DNA of 64,000 bases from Brevibacterium jeotgali. Its GTDB lineage: Bacteria; Actinomycetota; Actinomycetes; Actinomycetales; Brevibacteriaceae. Every line of letters starts with the position of its first letter. Position 1 is the first letter of the stretch. Under the pieces are notes generated by a model. The model worked only from the letters and a program-made list of their open reading frames with translations, was not told where the DNA came from and did not search any database. Positions 44,475-54,069 of this stretch are shown in pieces. A program made the translations under genes and the position numbers. The stretch covers positions 1 through 64,000 of the forward strand of contig NZ_FXZM01000003.1 in the NCBI RefSeq assembly GCF_900169175.1, read 5' to 3'.

Positions 44475-45782
44475 ATGGACGAGTCGGTCCGCTCGGGTCA
44501 GCGTGCAGCCGCCGAGGCGTTCGAAGCGCTCGTCACGTACCTTCCGGTACCGCCCCGCGGTTCATGGCAGAATCCCATGATGGTGCGGAAACGTGAGACC
44601 GACGCGACGAGTGCAGAGCCGTGGCCGGACGTGGTGCGGGATCTGTTCGAAGCCGAGCCCGATCTGCTCGCCCGCGTCATCGAGCACGTGCGAGCCGTGT
44701 ACCCCACGTATGCATCCGTCTCCGACGACCTGCTGGCACGGTCATTCCGCCAGAACATCGACATGTGCGTGACTGCGGTCCAGGGCGAGGTGAATCCTGC
44801 AGAGGGTCCGCTTCGCTCCTACGCCCAGATCGCACGTCGACGGTTCGAGGCAGGGGTGCCGATCGACGACCTGATCCGTTCCTACAGGTTCAGCATCGGC
44901 CTCATCGCCGACCAGCTCACCGACCTCCTCGCCGAGCACCAGGGCTCTCCACAGGGCGGGGTCGACGCATATCGGAGGATCTGGGCGGTGACGGACGTGT
45001 ACACCGCGCAGCTGGCCGAGGTGTATCGGCAGCATCGCCTCCAGTTCGACACACGCAATCACGAACTGAAGATGGATTTCATCGAGCGACTGCGATCGGG
45101 GACCATCGATGAACCGGCCTTGACGGAAGCACGGCTGCGCTTCCACCTGCGCGAAGGCACCGCCTACAGAGCCTTCATCGCGAGGCTCACCGCGGAGGCG
45201 GACCACGACCTCTACGCGCTGATGGTGATGCTGGAGTCGCAGCTGATCGGTCACCAGGGGCTGGGCGTGATCCGCGGCAGCACGATCGTCGGCGTCTGTG
45301 CACAGGAGTTCACTGTCCTTCCGGCGCTGTCCATCTCCTACGGCCACGAATCGGCGTTGGAGGACATCTCCGCTTCGTTCGCGTCTGCCCAGCGGGTGGC
45401 CGCGACGTCGGTCGCGCTGGCATCGGGAAACCATGACATCGCCGAATCGGGGTGGCGAGTATCCGTCGAGCCCGAAGGCCCGGTCACCCGGCACTTCGAG
45501 AAGCGGTTCGTGGAGCCGCTGGAGGCGTCTGCCGTGAATGCCGCGATGATCCTCACCAGTGTCCGGCAGGTCCTGCTGCACAACCGCTCTTTCCGTGCCG
45601 CCGCCGCTGCCCTGCACTGCCACCAGAACACCCTTCGGTACCGGATCGCACGCTTCGAAGAGATCACCGGTGCGCGACTCGATGACACGGAGACGGTGGT
45701 GTCTCTGGAGTGGATGTTCGAGGCACGTGCCAGGTCCGACGGCACCGCTGCGGCGGACGGGACGGCAGGACTCGACCGGTAG
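44475..45782 (+). CDS. PucR family transcriptional regulator
   Basis: 435 residues. The C-terminal helix-turn-helix typical of PucR/CdaR proteins is NRSFRAAAAALHCHQNTLRY then RIARFEEITG (about 365-395). An N-terminal helical regulatory domain of about 130 residues (VRAVYPTYASVSDDLLARSF, RRFEAGVPIDDLIRSY) and a middle GGDEF-like domain precede it. The ATG at 44475 has no good ribosome site; an ATG near 44579 (MMVRKRETD) is an alternative. It sits directly upstream of the transporter and acetoacetyl-CoA synthetase, so it is probably their activator, with the imported acid or its CoA ester as the signal. Confidence 0.85.
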   Translation: MDESVRSGQRAAAEAFEALVTYLPVPPRGSWQNPMMVRKRETDATSAEPWPDVVRDLFEAEPDLLARVIEHVRAVYPTYASVSDDLLARSFRQNIDMCVTAVQGEVNPAEGPLRSYAQIARRRFEAGVPIDDLIRSYRFSIGLIADQLTDLLAEHQGSPQGGVDAYRRIWAVTDVYTAQLAEVYRQHRLQFDTRNHELKMDFIERLRSGTIDEPALTEARLRFHLREGTAYRAFIARLTAEADHDLYALMVMLESQLIGHQGLGVIRGSTIVGVCAQEFTVLPALSISYGHESALEDISASFASAQRVAATSVALASGNHDIAESGWRVSVEPEGPVTRHFEKRFVEPLEASAVNAAMILTSVRQVLLHNRSFRAAAAALHCHQNTLRYRIARFEEITGARLDDTETVVSLEWMFEARARSDGTAAADGTAGLDR

Positions 45783-45784
45783 TC

Positions 45785-45802
45785 TTTGTACTCGGCTACA
45801 AA
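45785..45802. promoter_or_regulatory. Inverted repeat upstream of the AtoE-type transporter gene
   Basis: TTTGTACTCGGCTACAAA: perfect 6-base arms around a 6-base spacer, directly after the regulator stop and 140 bases before the transporter. A likely binding site for the PucR protein, or a weak terminator. Confidence 0.45.
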
Positions 45803-45941
45803 CGACACGCGGGCAGATTCTGTCTCGAGCCCAAGGGCCTGTGCGCGCGGATGCAGAAGAATGGCCGGGTACTGACTGAGCGGTCGCAGCCTGCATCCGA
45901 AGCGGCGCGCCGTGGTCTCCACTTTGCAAAGGAGCAATCCC

Positions 45942-47339
45942 ATGCGCGCAGTCTCGCGCTCACTCAACATCTTCGTTGAGAAGTTCTTGCCGAACGCATT
46001 CCTCTTCGCTCTCATCCTCACCCTCATCACCGTCGCGCTCGGCATGATGCTGGGCGGACAGTCACTGCCCGACATGGCGAACCACTGGTACGGCGGGTTC
46101 TGGGCGTTCCTCGAGTTCGGCATGCAGATGGTCGTCGTCCTCGTGACCGGCTACGCCTTGGCCAAGGCCCCCTTGGTCAATCGTCTCCTGTCGCACTTCG
46201 CGAGCATCCCGAAGACCCAGCTGGCAGCACTCGTCATGACCATGGTCGTGGCGGCCGTCATGGGCTTCGTCAGCTGGGGTCTGGGATTCGTAGGCGGCAC
46301 CCTCGTGGCGATCGAGATCGCACGGCGGGTCCGTGCAGCGGACTTCAGGCTCCTCGTCGCCGCCGCGTACGCCGCGGTCATCGCCACTCAGCCGGTCTCC
46401 CTGGCACTCACCGCGCCACTCCTGGTGAACACCCCCGGCCACTCGCTGGAGGAGCAGATAGGCCTCATCCCCGTCACGGAGACCCTCTTCAGCCCCACGA
46501 TGATCAGTGCTGCGCTCTTCGGATTCCTCGGTGTACTCATCACCTTCATCCTCATGGCTCCGAAGATGGAGGACGTCGTGGCCTTCACAGGGTCGGATGC
46601 AGACGATTCGCGAGCCTCCGATGTGACGGTCGGACAGCCGGCTCCCGCCTCGCTGGCCCTCGCGGCCGAAGAGACCGGCAACACCGTCGCGACGGAGAAG
46701 ACGACAGTCTCCGAGCGGATCAACAACAGCCGGATCATCAATTACCTGATCGTGATCGTCGGTCTCGTGGGCATCATCCTGTACTTCGCGGCTCAGGGCT
46801 TCAACCTCGAGCTCAACATCATCAACTTCGTCTTCCTGATCGTCGGGATGGCACTGCACGGCAGCCCCGCGAAGTATGCGAAGTGCATCACGGACGGGAT
46901 CCCCGCGGCGTCGGGCATCGTGCTGCAGTTCCCTTTCTACGCGGGAATCATCGGCATGATGGGAGGAGCCGGTCTCATCGTGATGATCGGCGAGCTGTTC
47001 GGCTCGCTCGCCACGGAGGCGACGTTCCCGTTCTTCGCCTTCGTCGCCGCCATGATCGTGAATGTCTTCGTCCCGTCCGCCGGCGGCCAGTGGCAGGTGC
47101 AGGGGCCGGTGATGCTCGAGGCGACCGGCGGCATGGACATCAGTCCGGCGACCGTGGTCAACGCGATCTCCGTGGGTGACATGACGACGAACCTCCTGCA
47201 GCCGTTCTTCGTCCTTCCGGCTCTGGGGCTGTCCGGCCTGGGGCTCAAGGACATCTGGGGCTACTGCATGACCGCCATGGTGGTGCTGTTCCTCATCTGC
47301 GGAACCATCTTCCTGCTCGTCCCCGTACTCGGCTGGTGA
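45942..47339 (+). CDS. atoE: AtoE-type short-chain fatty acid transporter
   Basis: 465 residues, about 12 membrane segments, ATG with AAAGGAG eight bases before it. The order VEKFLPNAFLFALILTLITV, VSWGLGFVGGTLVAIEIARR, TQPVSLALTAPLLVNTPGH, and a late PFFAFVAAMIVNVFVPSAGG-QWQVQGPV matches the AtoE (TIGR00366-type) family that imports acetoacetate, butyrate and related acids by proton symport. A soluble loop in the middle (SRASDVTVGQPAPASLALAA) splits the two halves. It is cotranscribed with acetoacetyl-CoA synthetase 34 bases downstream, so uptake is tied directly to activation. Confidence 0.9.
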   Translation: MRAVSRSLNIFVEKFLPNAFLFALILTLITVALGMMLGGQSLPDMANHWYGGFWAFLEFGMQMVVVLVTGYALAKAPLVNRLLSHFASIPKTQLAALVMTMVVAAVMGFVSWGLGFVGGTLVAIEIARRVRAADFRLLVAAAYAAVIATQPVSLALTAPLLVNTPGHSLEEQIGLIPVTETLFSPTMISAALFGFLGVLITFILMAPKMEDVVAFTGSDADDSRASDVTVGQPAPASLALAAEETGNTVATEKTTVSERINNSRIINYLIVIVGLVGIILYFAAQGFNLELNIINFVFLIVGMALHGSPAKYAKCITDGIPAASGIVLQFPFYAGIIGMMGGAGLIVMIGELFGSLATEATFPFFAFVAAMIVNVFVPSAGGQWQVQGPVMLEATGGMDISPATVVNAISVGDMTTNLLQPFFVLPALGLSGLGLKDIWGYCMTAMVVLFLICGTIFLLVPVLGW

Positions 47340-47373
47340 CCGTGCCCCCGCAGCCCTAAGAAAGGAACCGCCC

Positions 47374-49374
47374 ATGTCCGATCGTGTGAAGCTCTGGGAG
47401 CCGTCCGCCGACCGCATCGACCAGTCGGAGCTCCGCCGGTACCAGCGATGGCTCGAAGCCACTCGTGGCATCACCCCTGAGACGTACAGCGGGCTTCACA
47501 CCTGGAGCGTGGAGAACATCGACGCGTTCTGGGAATCGGTCTGGGAGTACTTCCAGATCGTCGGTGAGCGAGGAGACGGGCCGGTCCGCGAGGGCGACGG
47601 CATCGCGTCCACCACCTGGTTCCCCGGGGCACGGGTGAACTTCGCGGAGAACATCCTGCGCTGGGCTGGCGAGTTCGCGGACGCCGAGGCCATCGTCGGT
47701 CTCCATGAGACCTCACCGCGCACGTCGGTCACCTGGCAGGACCTCGAAGGCAGGGTCGGTGCGCTCGCCCACCACCTGCGTGCCGTGGGCGTTCGTCCCG
47801 GGGACACCGTGTGCGCAGTGCTGCCGAGCCTCCCCGAAACCGTCGTCGCTCTCCTGGCAACGGCCTCAGTCGGAGCCGTCTGGTCCGTGGTCAACACCGA
47901 TTTCGGCCCACAGGGTGTGGCGGATCGCTTCGCGCAGATCGAGCCCACGGTCCTGCTCACGGTCGACGGGTACGAGTTCAACGGCACGTACAGGGATCAG
48001 CTGGAGCGCCTGCCTGAGCTCCTCGACCTTCTGCCCACCGTCGAACACCACATCCTCATCGACTCCCATATCGCTCCGGACGCGGAGATCGCCGGTGTGG
48101 ACGTGCCGACCGTGAGGTACTCACGGATCGTGAGCGAGCCGCGGCGACCCGTCTTCGAATCCGTGGAGTTCTCGCATCCCCTGTGGGTCCTGTACTCGTC
48201 GGGGACGACCGGCAAGCCGAAGGGGATCGTGCACTCGCACGGCGGCATCGTGCTGGAGGCCAACAAGGCGAATGCCTTCCACTACGACATCCGTCCCGGC
48301 ACACGCACGTACTTCGCCGCCTCCACGACGTGGGTGATGTGGAATCTCCTGGTTGATTCCATGATGCGCGGCGCCACGATCATCACCTACGACGGCTCTC
48401 CCGTCTTCGGAACCGCTGCCCGGCAGCTGGAGATCTGCGACGCGGAGGACGTCGAGTTCTTCGGGGCAGGAGCCGCAGTCTTCACACTCATCGAGAAGTC
48501 CGGGATCTCTCCGCAGGAGCACTACCCGCTGCGCTGCCTGCGCTCCATCTTCTCGAGTGGGTCGCCACTGCCGGATTCTGGCTGGGACTGGGTGTACGAG
48601 CAGGTGAAGTCCGACGTGCGCCTGACCTCCGACTCAGGAGGGACGGACATCGCCTCCGGGATCCTGGGGGCGAATCCCCTGGCCGACGTATACCGCGGCG
48701 AGCTGCAGAGTCCGTACCTGGGTGTTGATGCACGGACTGTCGATTCCGAGGGCGTGGCAATCAGCGACGACGTCGGTGAACTGGTCATCGCCGCCCCGCT
48801 TCCCACGATGCCGGTGAAGTTCTGGAACGACCCCGACGGAAGCAGATACCGGGGCGAGTACTTCGCTGCCTTCGACGGACTGTGGCGGCAGGGGGACTGG
48901 GCCACCCGGATCACCGACGGCGGGTGGGTCATCCACGGCAGGTCGGATTCGACCATCAACCGCGGTGGCATCCGCATGGGGTCTGCCGACATCTGCCAGG
49001 TCGTCGACGCGGTGCCGGGAGTCGCCGCGTCCATGGTGATCGGGGCAGAGCTGGAGGGCGGCGACTACTACATGCCGCTGTTCGTCGTTCCGGATCCGGG
49101 GGCTGCCGTGACCGAGCAGCAGAAGGAGACGATCGTCGCGCGGATCCGATCGCGCGTGTCCCCCCGCTATGTGCCGGATGACATCATCGAAGCGCCCGGT
49201 GTCCCGCGCACTCGGACGGGAAAGCTCATGGAGGTCCCGGTCAAGCGGATCTTCCAGGGGGCTGATCCGCACAGTGTGAATCGGACGACTGCCGAAGACT
49301 CCGCAGTCCTCGACTGGTATGTGGAGCGAGCGGCGCGATTCGCACGGAATCGGACATCGACCGGTCAGAGCTGA
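47374..49374 (+). CDS. aacS: Acetoacetyl-CoA synthetase
   Basis: 666 residues, full length. AMP-forming ligase specific in its N-terminus (RYQRWLEATRGITPETYSGL, HTWSVENIDAFWESV, WFPGARVNFAENIL) with P-loop VLYSSGTTGKPKGIVHSHGG, SDSGGTDIASGILG, WVIHGRSDSTINRGGIRMGS and the catalytic Lys in TRTGKLMEVPVK. The GG-TD motif in place of YG-TE and the long N-terminal helix are marks of acetoacetyl-CoA synthetases. It makes acetoacetyl-CoA from acetoacetate, ATP and CoA for thiolysis to acetyl-CoA. It ends 3 bases from the convergent sulfatase gene. Confidence 0.93.
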   Translation: MSDRVKLWEPSADRIDQSELRRYQRWLEATRGITPETYSGLHTWSVENIDAFWESVWEYFQIVGERGDGPVREGDGIASTTWFPGARVNFAENILRWAGEFADAEAIVGLHETSPRTSVTWQDLEGRVGALAHHLRAVGVRPGDTVCAVLPSLPETVVALLATASVGAVWSVVNTDFGPQGVADRFAQIEPTVLLTVDGYEFNGTYRDQLERLPELLDLLPTVEHHILIDSHIAPDAEIAGVDVPTVRYSRIVSEPRRPVFESVEFSHPLWVLYSSGTTGKPKGIVHSHGGIVLEANKANAFHYDIRPGTRTYFAASTTWVMWNLLVDSMMRGATIITYDGSPVFGTAARQLEICDAEDVEFFGAGAAVFTLIEKSGISPQEHYPLRCLRSIFSSGSPLPDSGWDWVYEQVKSDVRLTSDSGGTDIASGILGANPLADVYRGELQSPYLGVDARTVDSEGVAISDDVGELVIAAPLPTMPVKFWNDPDGSRYRGEYFAAFDGLWRQGDWATRITDGGWVIHGRSDSTINRGGIRMGSADICQVVDAVPGVAASMVIGAELEGGDYYMPLFVVPDPGAAVTEQQKETIVARIRSRVSPRYVPDDIIEAPGVPRTRTGKLMEVPVKRIFQGADPHSVNRTTAEDSAVLDWYVERAARFARNRTSTGQS

Positions 49375-49377
49375 CAG

Positions 49378-51006
49378 TCACCGCGACCCGTCCTTGATCT
49401 GCCCGTACTCGAGCGCGCCCCAGAAGTCCCCGCGCACGTAGCGCTGCTGGGGCTCCGGCGTGAAGTCCCACGGTCGCGACACCCCGGTTTGCAGCGCTTC
49501 GGCCACCAGCCGGCGCCGGTCCTGGCTCGCCAGGACGACCGACTCGAGGGCGCCCAGGTCGTAGCGGCCCTGCAGCTGGCTGCGCATCCGGGCCGCCACC
49601 TCGGCGTACTCCGGGTCGGCGGCCCGGTTCGTCAGCTCGTCCGGGTCCGACTCCAGGTCGAAGAGCTGATCCGGGTCACCGGGGCACAGGACGAACTTGT
49701 GCTGGCCGCGCACCAGTGTCACCTGCGGTCGGAGAGTCCCCTCGGCCAGGTACTCGATGACCACGTCACGATCGTCCGGCCCGGCCGTGCCCGCGGACTC
49801 TCGCCGCATCGACTCGAACAGCGACAGTCCGGTCCGTCCTTCGGCGACAGCCGCCTCGCGCGCGGTCGCGGCCTCGTCACGCGCCCGGCCATGGCGAGCC
49901 GAACCGCGGGCAGGTTCGTCGCCCGTCAGACTGCTGCCAGCCGGACCACCACCCGCCAGCTCCTCGAGCGTCGCCCCCAGATCCAGCAGGCTGACCGGAT
50001 TCGCGAACCGGCCGCGCGGCACCAGCCCCTCCGGCCCCCACATGATCAGCGGCACCCGCGCCGACTGCTCGTACGGCGACATCTTGTACCAGAGTCCCTT
50101 CTCGCCCAGCATGTCCCCGTGATCACTGGTCACCACCACGACGGTGTTCTCCGCGAGTCCCAGCTCCTCCAGCCGCTGGCGGATCCGGCCCACGTGGTCG
50201 TCGATGTAGGCGACCGCCGCATAGTACGCGTGCCGTGCCCGGCGCACCTCGTCGATCGTCGGCTCCCGCTCGTCGAACCCGCACATCGTCCGCAGACGAT
50301 GGCTGTGCGGGTCCTGCTCCGGTGCCGGCACCTGCGGATGCGCGGGGTCTGGGATCTGTCCGTCGAAGAACCGGTCCCAGTGCTCGCGCGGCGGCTCGTA
50401 CGGGTCATGCGGGTGGATGAACGACGTGACCATGAGGAAGGGGTGGTCCTCACCCGCCGCCTGGTTCGCCCGCACCCGATCGTTCAGATGCCGCAGCGAG
50501 TGGAAGCCCACCTCGTCGTCGAAGTCCTGCTGGACGCTCGCCGTCGACACTCCGGCCTCGTAGACGGGATCCGCGTTGTGGAACCACTGCAGACGATCCT
50601 CCAGCGGCCGCTCCCAGTCCGGCACCATGTCCATGTCCGCCGGGTACACGTCCGTCGTGAGACGCTGCTCGAACCCGTGGTGCTGATCCGGCCCGATGAA
50701 GTGCATCCGCCCCACGAGCGCCGTGTGATACCCCCGGGCCCGCAGCCTGTGTGCGAAGGTCGGCTCCGAGGCCGCGAAGTCATCGCCGTTGTCGAAGCAG
50801 CCCAGGTCCGACGGCAGCTTCCCCGTCATCATCGATGCCCGCGACGGCGCACACAGGGGAGTGGTGCAGTACGCACGGTCGAACACCGCACCGTCTGCCG
50901 CCAGCGCGTCCATATGCGGAGTGCGCGCGGCCGCATCGCCGTACGCTCCCAGCGCCTGCGCCGCCATCTGGTCGGCCTGGATCACTACGATGTTGGGTGG
51001 CGTCAT
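49378..51006 (-). CDS. betC: Choline-sulfatase (type I formylglycine sulfatase)
   Basis: 542 residues. The activation motif is LCAPSRASMMTG with Cys52 the residue turned into formylglycine (C-x-P-S-R type). Metal-binding and catalytic residues are visible in IQADQMAAQAL at the N-terminus and TSDHGDMLGEKGLWYKMSPY later. GYHTALVGRMHFIGPDQHHG and TDVYPADMDMVPDWER are the choline-sulfatase pattern. It hydrolyses choline-O-sulfate to choline and sulfate. Its activator gene (FGE) is divergent 35 bases away, and a BCCT carrier follows that gene, making an uptake and use module for choline sulfate. Confidence 0.9.
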   Translation of the reverse strand: MTPPNIVVIQADQMAAQALGAYGDAAARTPHMDALAADGAVFDRAYCTTPLCAPSRASMMTGKLPSDLGCFDNGDDFAASEPTFAHRLRARGYHTALVGRMHFIGPDQHHGFEQRLTTDVYPADMDMVPDWERPLEDRLQWFHNADPVYEAGVSTASVQQDFDDEVGFHSLRHLNDRVRANQAAGEDHPFLMVTSFIHPHDPYEPPREHWDRFFDGQIPDPAHPQVPAPEQDPHSHRLRTMCGFDEREPTIDEVRRARHAYYAAVAYIDDHVGRIRQRLEELGLAENTVVVVTSDHGDMLGEKGLWYKMSPYEQSARVPLIMWGPEGLVPRGRFANPVSLLDLGATLEELAGGGPAGSSLTGDEPARGSARHGRARDEAATAREAAVAEGRTGLSLFESMRRESAGTAGPDDRDVVIEYLAEGTLRPQVTLVRGQHKFVLCPGDPDQLFDLESDPDELTNRAADPEYAEVAARMRSQLQGRYDLGALESVVLASQDRRRLVAEALQTGVSRPWDFTPEPQQRYVRGDFWGALEYGQIKDGSR

Positions 51007-51041
51007 GATGCGTCACGTCCTTTCGGAAGAGTACAGACGAG

Positions 51042-51998
51042 GTGAGTTCTGTGGGTGCGTGCTGCGGGCCGGATCGAAGCGCGTCGGGGTCTGCGCCCGG
51101 CGGCGCGCCCGCTGTGGGGGAGACGGCCGGACCGCCTGCCGCTCTGCTGGACCGGCTGACTGCGGAGGCGGGGAGTGAGCTGCGGTTCGCCGGACTCCCC
51201 GGTGGCGCCTTCCGCATGGGCGCCGAGGACGCGCTCGCCTACCCGGAGGACGGCGAGGGTCCGATCCGCACCGCCCACGTCGCCCCCTTCGCGCTTGCGA
51301 CGACGACGGTGACCGTCGCCCAGTTCGCGGCCTTCGTGGCGGACACCGGCCATCGCACCGACGCCGAGGTCCACGGCACCTCGCTCGTCTTCACCGGCCT
51401 CCTGCCCGCCGAGGTCCGGGCCGCCTCCCGCACTGTCGCCGCCACCCCGTGGTGGCAGGAGGTGCTCGGGGCGGCCTGGTTCCAGCCGGAGGGTCCCGGC
51501 TCGAGCGTGCTCGCCCACGGGGCCTCGGGCGCGGCCCGTGCCGACCACCCTGTCACCCACGTCTCGCAGCGCGACGCGCTCGCCTACGCGGGGTGGGTGG
51601 GCGCCCGCCTGCCGACGGAGACCGAATGGGAGTACGCGGCCCGGGGCGGCCTCGACCAGCAGCCCTACCCGTGGGGCGCGGAACGCGAACCCGGCGGGCA
51701 GATCCGCATGAACACCTTCCCGGGGCAGTTCCCGGACGGCCCCACGGGGCACGTCGGAACGGTGGCTGCCGACGCGTTCGCGGCCAACGGCTTCGGCCTC
51801 CACAACACGACGGGCAACGTGTGGGAGTGGACGGTGAGCACCGTCAGCGAGGACGACCCGCGGCCGGTCGTGCGCGGCGGGTCCTTCCTGTGCCACGCGT
51901 CCTACTGCCGGCGCTACCGGACGTCGGCCCGCACCGCGGTCACCGCGGACAGCTCGCTGGCGCACACGGGGTTCCGGCTCGCGGTGACGACGAGCTGA
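51042..51998 (+). CDS. Formylglycine-generating enzyme (SUMF1 family)
   Basis: 318 residues; an in-frame GTG at 51051 has a better ribosome site (GAGGTGAG seven bases before) and may be the start. The SUMF1 domain begins LPGGAFRMGAEDALAYPEDG and includes VARGGLDQQPYPWGAERE-like sugar-free fold markers, THVSQRDALAYAGWVGARLP, TETEWEYAARGG and HNTTGNVWEWT. The two active-site Cys are in GGSFLCHASYCRRYR (about 284 and 289), which bind copper. It oxidises the sulfatase Cys to formylglycine with O2. No signal peptide, so it acts in the cytoplasm, as does the partner sulfatase. Confidence 0.93.
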   Translation: MSSVGACCGPDRSASGSAPGGAPAVGETAGPPAALLDRLTAEAGSELRFAGLPGGAFRMGAEDALAYPEDGEGPIRTAHVAPFALATTTVTVAQFAAFVADTGHRTDAEVHGTSLVFTGLLPAEVRAASRTVAATPWWQEVLGAAWFQPEGPGSSVLAHGASGAARADHPVTHVSQRDALAYAGWVGARLPTETEWEYAARGGLDQQPYPWGAEREPGGQIRMNTFPGQFPDGPTGHVGTVAADAFAANGFGLHNTTGNVWEWTVSTVSEDDPRPVVRGGSFLCHASYCRRYRTSARTAVTADSSLAHTGFRLAVTTS

Positions 51999-52029
51999 GC
52001 CGAGCAGCAGCGGACCGCGCATCGCCGGT

Positions 52030-54069
52030 TCACCGCCCCGCGTCCTCGGCGGGTTCCGGGTCGTCCGAGGAGGCGGGGTCCGAAGAGCTCGTCGCCGATG
52101 CGCCCTCGTCCGGCGGCGTCCAGCCGTCGGCCCACTCGCCGGTCGTGTAGTCGTAGCCGACCGGCGTGCCGTCCTCATCGGTGCGCTGGTACCAGCCGGT
52201 GTAGTCCTCGTTCTCCGAATCGACGGCCGCACCCGCGCCCAGGCCGGGTTCGGTCTCGATGACCTGCAGGGCGAAGTCGTCGCCGTACCGGTCCACGCCG
52301 TCGACCACCGCATTGCTCATGACGGTCTGCGCGTACGTGTGGCGGAGGGTGTGCGGGTCCGTGCGCAGGTCGCGGAGCCAGGCGATGATCGCCAGCAGCA
52401 TGATGAGCGCGAAGGGCACCGCTGTGACGATGACCAGCTGCTGCAGGCCCTGCAGTGCGGTCGCGTCGCCCAGCAGCAGCATGACGACGGCGATGCCGGA
52501 CATCACGAGTCCCCAGAAGACCACGATCCAGCGACGCGGCGCCTGGTCGCCCCGGGAGGTGAGCATGCCCATGACGACGGACGCGGAGTCCGCGGACGTG
52601 ATGAAGAAGATCGACAGCACGGCGATGCTCACCACGGACAGCCAGCCCATGTTGGGGAGGTTGTCGAGCATGGTGAAGAAGACTTCGGGCGCCGCCATCT
52701 CGCTGCCGAAGCCCTCCGCGCCGTTCGTGTACATCCAGATCGACGTGCCGCCCATGATGCCGTAGGCGACGAACAGCAGAGTCGACGGGATGAAGATCGT
52801 GCCCAGCAGGAACTGGCGGATCGTGCGGCCGCGGGAGATGCGGGCGATGAAGATGCCCACGAACGGCGACCAGGAGATCCACCACGCCCAGTAGTAGACG
52901 GTCCAGGCCGACTGGAAGGCGACGGTCTCCTCGCCCCACGACAGGGAACGGCCCAGCATGTCGAACATCGACCCCAGGTACTCCATGATCCCCGACGGCA
53001 GGAGGTTGAGGAGGAACAGCGTGGGGCCGACGAACAGCACGATGCCGACGATGCCCACGGTCAGCACGATATTGATGCTGGAGAGGTATCGGATGCCGCG
53101 GGAGACGCCGGAGACCGCGGAGATGACGAAGCCGATCGTGAGGACCAGGATGAGCAGGACGGTCATGTTGTTCGTGAGCGGACCGGCGCCGGACACCAGG
53201 CTCACGCCGGTGCCGATCTGCATCGCGGCGATGCCCAGCGCTGCGGCGGTTCCGAACAGTGTCGCGATGATCGCGAAGATGTCGACGAGCTTGCCGGCGA
53301 ACCCGTCCGTGTGGCGGTCGCCGAACAGCGCGCGGAAGATGGAGGACATGAGGAGGGCGCGGCCTCGGCGATACGCGGCGTAGGCGACTGCGCCGCCCAC
53401 CAGCGCGTACATCGCCCACGCGTGGAAGCCCCAGTGCAGGTACGTCTGTGCCATCGCGTGGTGGAGGGCCTGCGTCGACTCCGCCTCGTTCGTGAGCGGG
53501 GGAGGGGAGACGAAGTACGTGAGAGGCTCCGAGGGGCCGAAGAACAGGACGCCGATCCCGATTCCGGCGGCGAAGAGCATCGCGACCCAGGCGAACGTGG
53601 AGAACTCCGGCTTCTCGCCGTCCGTGCCCAGCACGATCTTTCCGTACGGGGACAGCGCGATGCCGATCATCGCGACGAGGATGATGATCGCGACGAGGTT
53701 GAACAGCCAGCCCAGGTTCGTCGTCGCCCACGTATAGGCGGCGCCGGACACCACGCCCACGCTCTCAGGGTCCGTGACTCCCCAGATGACGAACGCGACG
53801 GTGAGGGCGCCGGCGATCGCGAAGACGGTCTTGCCGAGTGTGTAGGTGCGGCGCTGCTCGTCGATCGAGATCCCGGGGACCAGCGCCGGATGTATGTCGT
53901 GCGGATAGTCGTTGTGCGGGTAGCGGGGGCGCCGGTAGTCGAAGCGTCCCAGCTGTTCGCCCGCACGACGACTGGCGCGCCTGGCATCGTCCGTGATGCG
54001 ACGGGGAGCGGTGCTGCGTGCGGGGGAGGTGGACGTGTCGTCGTTCGTCGACTGCTGATCGTCAGCCAT
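52030..54069 (-). CDS. BCCT family transporter (betaine/choline/carnitine type)
   Basis: 679 residues from MADDQQSTNDD. A cytoplasmic N-terminal part of about 85 residues, about 12 membrane segments, and a long acidic C-terminal tail (after DRYGDDFALQVIETEPGLG) of about 110 residues. The family stretch YYWAWWISWSPFVGIFIARI followed by SRGRTIRQFLLG is the Trp-rich substrate site, and GIGVLFFGPSEPLTYF is the Gly-rich helix. The carrier is secondary, Na+- or H+-driven. Next to choline-sulfatase, choline-O-sulfate or choline is the likely substrate. The long tail resembles osmosensing tails of BetP-type proteins. Confidence 0.92.
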   Translation of the reverse strand: MADDQQSTNDDTSTSPARSTAPRRITDDARRASRRAGEQLGRFDYRRPRYPHNDYPHDIHPALVPGISIDEQRRTYTLGKTVFAIAGALTVAFVIWGVTDPESVGVVSGAAYTWATTNLGWLFNLVAIIILVAMIGIALSPYGKIVLGTDGEKPEFSTFAWVAMLFAAGIGIGVLFFGPSEPLTYFVSPPPLTNEAESTQALHHAMAQTYLHWGFHAWAMYALVGGAVAYAAYRRGRALLMSSIFRALFGDRHTDGFAGKLVDIFAIIATLFGTAAALGIAAMQIGTGVSLVSGAGPLTNNMTVLLILVLTIGFVISAVSGVSRGIRYLSSINIVLTVGIVGIVLFVGPTLFLLNLLPSGIMEYLGSMFDMLGRSLSWGEETVAFQSAWTVYYWAWWISWSPFVGIFIARISRGRTIRQFLLGTIFIPSTLLFVAYGIMGGTSIWMYTNGAEGFGSEMAAPEVFFTMLDNLPNMGWLSVVSIAVLSIFFITSADSASVVMGMLTSRGDQAPRRWIVVFWGLVMSGIAVVMLLLGDATALQGLQQLVIVTAVPFALIMLLAIIAWLRDLRTDPHTLRHTYAQTVMSNAVVDGVDRYGDDFALQVIETEPGLGAGAAVDSENEDYTGWYQRTDEDGTPVGYDYTTGEWADGWTPPDEGASATSSSDPASSDDPEPAEDAGR

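Noticed and set aside
49489-51045. 518-codon plus-strand frame opposite the choline-sulfatase
   Set aside because: Arg/Val/His-rich shadow without motifs; the sulfatase frame has all family motifs.
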